This document shows, piece by piece, positions 51,348 through 55,626 of a stretch of 55,626 bases of DNA. A program made the translations under genes and the position numbers. Positions within the stretch are counted from its first letter, which is position 1, and the number at the start of each line of letters is the position of its first letter. Source of the stretch: Paenimyroides ummariense (lineage in GTDB: Bacteria > Bacteroidota > Bacteroidia > Flavobacteriales > Flavobacteriaceae); assembly GCF_900115115.1 (NCBI RefSeq), contig NZ_FOVI01000019.1, positions 1 through 55,626 on the forward strand, read 5' to 3'. Under the pieces are notes generated by a model. It made no database searches, had not been told where the DNA came from, and saw only the letters and a program-made list of their open reading frames with translations.

Positions 51348-51980
51348 ATGATGGAGGATTTTGAAAAAGAGATGAAAGATTTTTTCCAACGCCGTGAAAT
51401 AAAACCATCGGCAGATGCGTGGCAGCGAATGGAAAATCTTTTAAACGAACCGCAAACTAAACCAAAAAAAACATATAGAATTTATTGGGCAGTTGCAGCT
51501 TCGATTGTTGTACTATTTGGGCTGTTTACAATGTTGCAAAAGCAAGATAAAGAATTAATCAATCCTGCTTCAAATAATTCGTACGTAACAAAAGATAGTG
51601 TGGTAAATAAAATTCAACAACCGCAAAACAATAATCAAATTGTAAAAGTAGATATTGTTCCGCAGAAAACAGAAAATAGTAGAAAGCAATCAACAATAAT
51701 TAAGAAAGTATCTGCTGAAATCGTTCAAAACAATAAAAATCAACAAAAAGAAAAAGAAGTAGGTGAGCGGACAGAAATTTATAATATCATTCAAAAATCA
51801 GAAAAAGAAGTAGAGGAAAATCTTTTAGCACAAGAATCTAAAATCGAAATTAAAGTCAATCCAAGCAAATTGTTGCGAAGTGCCGAAATGGAACGCCAAA
51901 CAGACAATATGATTTCGAACGGACAAAATTTCTGGAAAAAAGTTAAAGAAATAAACACAGTTGTAGTACATTCTAAATAA
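51348..51980 (+). CDS. Single-pass membrane protein, probable anti-sigma partner
   Basis: A 210-aa protein whose start directly abuts the sigma stop. N-terminal ~42 residues (FEKEMKDFFQRREIKPSADAWQRMENLL) are cytoplasmic, then one membrane helix (IYWAVAASIVVLFGLFTML, ~residues 45-63). A ~145-residue polar Gln/Lys/Glu-rich periplasmic region follows. This topology, with the RxxxxPSxDAWxRM start, resembles sigma-linked membrane proteins of Flavobacteriaceae. No zinc-binding anti-sigma motif is present, so the anti-sigma role is inferred from place and topology. Confidence 0.78.
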   Translation: MMEDFEKEMKDFFQRREIKPSADAWQRMENLLNEPQTKPKKTYRIYWAVAASIVVLFGLFTMLQKQDKELINPASNNSYVTKDSVVNKIQQPQNNNQIVKVDIVPQKTENSRKQSTIIKKVSAEIVQNNKNQQKEKEVGERTEIYNIIQKSEKEVEENLLAQESKIEIKVNPSKLLRSAEMERQTDNMISNGQNFWKKVKEINTVVVHSK

Positions 51981-51986
51981 CACCAT

Positions 51987-53018
51987 ATGAAAAAATTAGT
52001 TTTAACGACCGCATTCTTATTGAGCATTTTAAGTGTTCAGGCACAAGAATTTTTTAGTGACAAACGTCCGGTTCAGTCGGCAAATGAGTTTACAAAAAAG
52101 GTAAACGATATTTCGTATGATATCGATCTAATCATTAAAAACAACAAAGAAAAGCTAAAACAGGATTTAAACGAGATCGACCAAAAAGTTGAAAGCAACC
52201 AATTAACAAAAGTTGAAGCGGATAAGTTACGTAACGAAAAAGCCGAGTTTTATGCCAAACAAATTGAAGAAGAAACTAAAATTCAGGAAGATAAAATCAA
52301 GGTGCTAATCAATAATAAAATCGAAGACAACATTAATTTTAGTACCGATATGAGTGCTTACCAAAAGCAGTTGGTGGAGAATAAAACATTATTTGTGGTA
52401 GATTACAATTTTGGATCAAGTATGATGATTGTTGATGGAAAATCTAAACAAGATATTTACAATACCAAAAGTGTTCTTTCTTCTTTTGGTGTAAGTTTAG
52501 GAGCAAAAACACGTGTTGGTAAAGAAACTTCACCTTTTTTCTGGAAATCAACATTTGATGTAATTGGGCAAACATTTAAATTTAACGATAATAAATCGTT
52601 TGAAAACGTAAATAACGAAACTGTTTTAGTTGATATTGGGTTTCCTGTAAAAAAATCTACTATGTATATGACAGAATTTAAACTGTCTAATTATATCGAG
52701 TACGATTTTTCAAAACACAAGTTAGATGAATTCGGTAATAAAATTATAAAATCACGTCAATCTTTCTTTGTTGGTGCTGGCGGGTTTATAGGTTTTAATG
52801 GAATTAGCCGAAATATTGTGTATGAACAAAACGGAGATAAATACAGAGAGTCAACTCAGGCAAAATTTAATTCTAACAGATTTACGTATGGTGTTGGTGG
52901 ATATGTAGGCTACGGCAATGTTAGTTTAAAAGCAACTTATAATTTAAATCAAGTATTTAAAAGATCATTTGCAGATCAAAATGTTTTTAATGTAAGTGTA
53001 GTTTTAGAATTGTTGTAA
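51987..53018 (+). CDS. Coiled-coil/beta-barrel outer-membrane protein 1
   Basis: A 343-aa protein with signal MKKLVLTTAFLLSILSVQAQ. Residues ~30-125 are a coiled coil (IIKNNKEKLKQDLNEIDQKV, QLTKVEADKLRNEKAEFYAK). The remainder is beta-rich, with VVDYNFGSSMMIVDG, KETSPFFWKSTFDVIG, YGVGGYVGYGNVSLKATYNL and the terminal VFNVSVVLELL, probably an 8-12-strand barrel. Six bases after the anti-sigma-like gene and surely in its operon. Its C-terminal half is related to the next gene. It could be a regulated envelope protein or a stress sensor. Confidence 0.8.
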   Translation: MKKLVLTTAFLLSILSVQAQEFFSDKRPVQSANEFTKKVNDISYDIDLIIKNNKEKLKQDLNEIDQKVESNQLTKVEADKLRNEKAEFYAKQIEEETKIQEDKIKVLINNKIEDNINFSTDMSAYQKQLVENKTLFVVDYNFGSSMMIVDGKSKQDIYNTKSVLSSFGVSLGAKTRVGKETSPFFWKSTFDVIGQTFKFNDNKSFENVNNETVLVDIGFPVKKSTMYMTEFKLSNYIEYDFSKHKLDEFGNKIIKSRQSFFVGAGGFIGFNGISRNIVYEQNGDKYRESTQAKFNSNRFTYGVGGYVGYGNVSLKATYNLNQVFKRSFADQNVFNVSVVLELL

Positions 53019-53114
53019 ATTTGTAATAAAATGTTAAAAACGGCACATTCTTTGAGTTTAAATTGTAACAAATTATTAACTTACACACTAACTTAAAAAA
53101 ATAAAATACTTCAC

Positions 53115-54134
53115 ATGAAAAAATTACTATGTTTTGCTGTGTTTGCTTTTGGTATAACCGTTCAGGCACAGAACATTGATAGCGTTATCGAAAAAAATGC
53201 AGCCATAAAAACGGCACAAGCTAACGAAGATCTAACCTTAAGCGAAAAAATAAGCGTTGTTAACCAACAAGTAGATAACGGTCGTATCACAAAAGATCAA
53301 GCTTATCAAATCATTACAAAATTTTCAAACGAACAACCGGTTTATTTACAGGCGATCCCAGTTGAAGCACCAGTTGAGGTGGTTGAAGTGGAAGCAGTCG
53401 ATGCAGCCGAAGAAAATTACGATTACGATTGGGGTAAAGAAACATCACCTTTCGATTTTGCCATGGGCGTACAAATGGATACCGTAGTTAAATACGGCAC
53501 CAAAACCACACCTTATTTAGCATTTGGAGTAGGTAATGTGGCTACCGATGGTGCTTTTGCAAATTCAGAATTCGGTTATATGCGTTCAAACTACTTCGAA
53601 TGGGGAATTGCCGCACGTACACCTTTCAGCAAAACCAATAACAAATGGGGAATTCGTTACGGCTTAGGCTTTAAATACAACGGTTTGGCAACAACGCAAA
53701 ATAGAATGTTTGGATTAAGAGGTGGAAATCAAACTGTCACAATGCCTGCTCCAATAAATTTACGTAAAAATTATGCGTATTTCCGCAACACTTATATAAA
53801 CATTCCTATTTCGTTAGATTTTACAACCACTTCAAAAGTTTATAACGAAGCAAACCGTCGTTTTACAACAAAAGAAGGAATTAACTTTGGAATAGGTGGA
53901 TATGTAGGTTACAACATCAATTCAAAACAACACTTACGATATGAAGTTGGAGATTATAAAACCTATGAACAACAAAAAGGCGATTGGAATGTAAACGATT
54001 TTCAATACGGCTTAACCGCTTATGCCGGGAAAGACCACTTTAAATTAGTATTAAAATACGATTTAAGTCCTGTGTTCACTGACAATGTAGTAGATCAAAA
54101 TTATTGGAGTATCGGACTTCAGTTAGGCTTATAA
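53115..54134 (+). CDS. Coiled-coil/beta-barrel outer-membrane protein 2
   Basis: A 339-aa protein with signal MKKLLCFAVFAFGITVQAQ. A short helical segment (NEDLTLSEKISVVNQQVDNG, RITKDQAYQIITKF) and a Val/Glu/Pro-rich linker (IPVEAPVEVVEVEAVDAAEE) precede a barrel-type region: GKETSPFDFAMGVQMD, NFGIGGYVGYNIN, YGLTAYAGKDHFKLVLKYDL and the end YWSIGLQLGL. It aligns with the C-terminal half of the preceding protein, so the two are paralogues. 96 bases separate them; co-transcription is likely but not certain. Confidence 0.8.
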   Translation: MKKLLCFAVFAFGITVQAQNIDSVIEKNAAIKTAQANEDLTLSEKISVVNQQVDNGRITKDQAYQIITKFSNEQPVYLQAIPVEAPVEVVEVEAVDAAEENYDYDWGKETSPFDFAMGVQMDTVVKYGTKTTPYLAFGVGNVATDGAFANSEFGYMRSNYFEWGIAARTPFSKTNNKWGIRYGLGFKYNGLATTQNRMFGLRGGNQTVTMPAPINLRKNYAYFRNTYINIPISLDFTTTSKVYNEANRRFTTKEGINFGIGGYVGYNINSKQHLRYEVGDYKTYEQQKGDWNVNDFQYGLTAYAGKDHFKLVLKYDLSPVFTDNVVDQNYWSIGLQLGL

Positions 54135-54139
54135 AAACA

Positions 54140-54167
54140 AAAACCAGCTAATTAGCTGGTTTTTTTA
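54140..54167 (+). terminator. Terminator of the sigma operon
   Basis: AAAACCAGCTAA and TTAGCTGGTTTT arms with a minimal loop and seven T. It lies three bases before the opposing tRNA-Trp 3' end and probably also stops its transcript. Confidence 0.85.
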
Positions 54168-54169
54168 TG

Positions 54170-54240
54170 CACGGGTGGAGGGATTCGAACCCCCATCAAC
54201 GGTTTTGGAGACCGCTATTCTACCCTTGAACTACACCCGT
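54170..54240 (-). tRNA. tRNA-Trp (anticodon CCA)
   Basis: Minus-strand cloverleaf of 71 bases: acceptor ACGGGTG pairs with CACCCGT and the discriminator is G. The anticodon arm is GCGGT-CTCCAAA-ACCGT with CCA, and the T arm is GGGGT-TCGAATC. The 3' CCA is not encoded. A TATATTTG -7 box lies upstream on the same strand. Confidence 0.95.
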
Positions 54241-54255
54241 AGAACATTTCGGTTG

Positions 54256-54263
54256 CAAATATA
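54256..54263 (-). promoter_or_regulatory. -7 element of tRNA-Trp
   Basis: The minus strand reads TATATTTGCAACCG. The same block is at the rRNA-region promoters (54943 and 55196), so it may be a stable-RNA discriminator. Confidence 0.6.
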
Positions 54264-54534
54264 AACGCAAAAAGCTCACAAAACCTAATAAATTATCTAA
54301 AGAAATTTCGCTTAAAACCTAATCCGTTTAAGTTCAGTATGTTTAATAATTATAGATTAAGTGTGGGCGTTCCCCTTACATCCAGTTTCAAAACAAAATC
54401 TGATAAGTTAACCATACAACAATAACAGAAAACGTCAGTAAACAGTCGGGTCGGGCTATTCACTCCAAGTCCTCGCTCGTCGTACCTCCTCGCTGCGGGC
54501 TATCCGCTGCTATCCCTAACGCAGTTTTCGTTTA

Positions 54535-54610
54535 AAGTTTCAAGTTGTAAGTTTCAAGTTGTAAGTTTCAAGTTGTAAGTTTCAAGTTGTAAGTTTCAAG
54601 TTGTAAGTTT
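54535..54610 (+). repeat. 14-bp tandem repeat, five copies
   Basis: The unit AAGTTTCAAGTTGT occurs five times without change, followed by a partial copy AAGTTT. The perfect identity suggests recent slippage expansion, and copy number is likely to vary between isolates. Confidence 0.92.
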
Positions 54611-54917
54611 TTTAAATCATAAAAATAAAATTTGTGAAAATCTGTGCAATCAGTGGTTAAATGATTTGAAGTTTAAGGTTTAAAGTTATTTTGCTAAATC
54701 AATTGCCTCGAACTTTAGTTCGAGGGTTGTTGTTATAAGTTTAAATTGGTTTTAGCCAAATCAAAAAAAACTGTGCGAATCAGTGCAATCCGTGGTCAAA
54801 TAAAAGAATATCGTCGGCTTCAGCCAAACACCCCGCACCAAGCATCCAATATCAGACATCCTTCAATAAACACATATTCAGCTTCTTACAAAAAAGAATA
54901 AAAAACTTTCAAAAACC

Positions 54918-54950
54918 ATTTGCAAAGTTCAAAAAAACAGTACTATATTT
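54918..54950 (+). promoter_or_regulatory. Stable-RNA promoter P1
   Basis: TTTG (54918-54921) and TATATTTG (54943-54950) with a 21-base spacer, followed by CAACCGCTTTCAGAG. The bases after it match those after P3 upstream of 16S (CAACCGCTTTGAGAG). Confidence 0.65.
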
Positions 54951-55006
54951 GCAACCGCTTTCAGAGTAACGAAAGCCACGTTCCTAGAAAAAAATTAAAA
55001 AATAAA

Positions 55007-55039
55007 TTTGGATGATATTGCAAAAGGTATGTATCTTTG
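55007..55039 (+). promoter_or_regulatory. tRNA-Val promoter P2
   Basis: TTTG (55007-55010) and TATCTTTG (55032-55039) with a 21-base spacer, 20 bases before the tRNA-Val 5' end. Confidence 0.65.
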
Positions 55040-55059
55040 CAGTCCGTTCAAAAAATAAA

Positions 55060-55134
55060 GGGCGATTAGCTCAGCTGGTTCAGAGCACCTCGTTTACACC
55101 GAGGGGGTCGGGGGTTCGAACCCCTCATCGCCCA
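55060..55134 (+). tRNA. tRNA-Val (anticodon TAC)
   Basis: Cloverleaf of 75 bases: acceptor GGGCGAT with ATCGCCC and discriminator A. The D arm is GCTC-GAGC. The anticodon stem CCTCG/CGAGG has loop TTTACAC, with anticodon TAC. The T arm is GGGGG-TTCGAAC-CCCTC. The CCA end is not encoded. It is 200 bases before the 16S gene on the same strand. Confidence 0.95.
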
Positions 55135-55172
55135 CAGAAAAAAAACTTTCTTAAAAAAAAACTTTCAAAAGT

Positions 55173-55203
55173 TTTGTTAGTTTAAAAAGAAGTTTTACTT
55201 TTG
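55173..55203 (+). promoter_or_regulatory. 16S rRNA promoter P3
   Basis: TTTG (55173-55176) and TACTTTTG (55196-55203) with a 19-base spacer, followed by CAACCGCTTTGAGAG. The leader to the 16S 5' end is about 130 bases. Confidence 0.7.
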
Positions 55204-55335
55204 CAACCGCTTTGAGAGATAAGTGAGGAAAGAAGAATAAGTTCATAGACATATTGGATTAACAGAAAATTAAAGAGTAAGAGCTTTTAGGAGACTAAGA
55301 GGTCTTGAACAACACATCAAAAATATAAAAAATAT

Positions 55336-55626
55336 ACGATGAAGAGTTTGATCCTGGCTCAGGATGAACGCTAGCGGCAGGCCTAACACATGCAAGTCGA
55401 GGGGTAGAGTAAGCTTGCTTACTTGAGACCGGCGCACGGGTGCGTAACGCGTATGCAATCTACCTTATACTAAGGGATAGCCCAGAGAAATTTGGATTAA
55501 TACCTTATAGTTAATTGAAAAGGCATCTTTTTAATTATAAAGATTTATCGGTATAAGATGGGCATGCGTCCCATTAGTTAGTTGGTAAGGTAACGGCTTA
55601 CCAAGACGATGATGGGTAGGGGTCCT
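55336..55626 (+). rRNA. rrs: 16S ribosomal RNA, 5' part
   Basis: The conserved GAAGAGTTTGATCCTGGCTC block starts at 55341, and AGGATGAACGCTAGCGGCAG plus ACACATGCAAGTCGAGGGG follow. This places the mature 5' end at about 55336. The gene runs off the right edge after ~291 bases, just past GATGATGGGTAGGGGTCC. The variable regions are of Bacteroidota/Flavobacteriaceae type. Confidence 0.97.

Larger units (their letters stand above)
54241..55059. other. Gene-free repeat-rich stretch between tRNA-Trp and tRNA-Val
   Basis: About 0.8 kb without a convincing gene. It holds the tRNA-Trp promoter; a GC-richer repeat segment with GGGCTATCCGCTGCTATC near 54498; a 14-bp tandem repeat (54535-54610); two copies of an ATCTGTGCAATCAGTGGTTA-like motif (54638, 54771); a perfect hairpin CCTCGAAC-TTTA-GTTCGAGG (54706-54725); and two promoters near its right end. 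The rest shows no structure I recognise. Confidence 0.7.

Noticed and set aside
54241..54530. Small RNA gene (6S, tmRNA, RNase P) in the gap after tRNA-Trp
   Set aside because: No tmRNA tag frame, no RNase P P4 core and no 6S-like long stem could be found by eye.
54535..54610. Possible CRISPR array
   Set aside because: Repeats are 14 bp, directly joined without spacers, and no cas genes are present in the window.
55270..55458. Minus-strand reading frame of 62 codons over the 16S start
   Set aside because: It lies across the rRNA leader and 16S gene and has no protein-like features.

Overview
The window comes from a low-GC member of the Bacteroidota, most likely a Flavobacteriaceae species of the Myroides/Paenimyroides/Flavobacterium type. 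Four things support this. The partial 16S rRNA at the right end has Bacteroidota character. Promoters have the TAnnTTTG -7 element instead of a sigma-70 -10 box. Three proteins carry type IX secretion C-terminal sorting domains. There are many TonB/lipoprotein/outer-membrane genes with short N-terminal signals ending in AQ or SC. No plasmid, phage, insertion-sequence transposase or CRISPR array was seen.

Layout, left to right. 1-10.6 kb: the end of a type IX-secreted protein, a YbdG-type mechanosensitive channel, an OmpA-like lipoprotein, exonuclease III, an OlsF-like two-domain acyltransferase (ornithine-lipid type), a lipoprotein gene broken by an in-frame TAA, a small MITE-like element, and two type IX-secreted proteins, one of them a reprolysin-like metalloprotease. 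10.7-19.9 kb: housekeeping genes (ribF, an HTTM membrane protein, lpxH-like, queD, an enoyl-CoA hydratase, tdk, rsmI, an OsmC-like protein) plus a surface-type protein with GFxGTxxEW repeats and a very acidic unknown protein. 20-24.9 kb: two orphan AT-rich unknown genes, recJ, asd and a secreted unknown protein. 24.9-29.3 kb: a likely metal-acquisition locus with a His-rich small protein, a ZnuD-like TonB receptor and two DUF4625 lipoproteins. 29.3-31.6 kb: three tandem paralogous lipoproteins with YD/RHS-like repeats. 31.7-40.3 kb: a prolyl oligopeptidase, then a co-directional exported cluster (S41 peptidase, alpha/beta hydrolase, two DUF6624-like proteins, an HExxH metallopeptidase) in which two adjacent genes are frameshifted. 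40.3-50 kb: a zinc alcohol dehydrogenase, lipoproteins, an acetyltransferase, an acyl-CoA dehydrogenase, pepE, two regulatory-domain proteins leading into tatA and a PAP2 phosphatase, an O-methyltransferase and rlmN. 50.1-54.1 kb: an exported unknown protein, then an ECF sigma factor, its membrane partner and two related coiled-coil/beta-barrel outer-membrane proteins. 54.2-55.6 kb: tRNA-Trp, about 0.8 kb of repeat-rich non-coding DNA, tRNA-Val and the start of a 16S rRNA gene.

The window is mainly ordinary chromosome. The points most worth a second look are: the three-copy YD-repeat lipoprotein array; the peptidase/DUF6624 cluster with two frameshifts; the His-rich metal locus; the sigma/anti-sigma/paired-barrel operon; the ACCACATAGA-ended and GTGTCTTAAAAG-ended non-coding elements; and a shared TAnnTTTGCAACCG block at stable-RNA promoters. 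Family names are given from recognised motifs and memory of the families. No database search was run.
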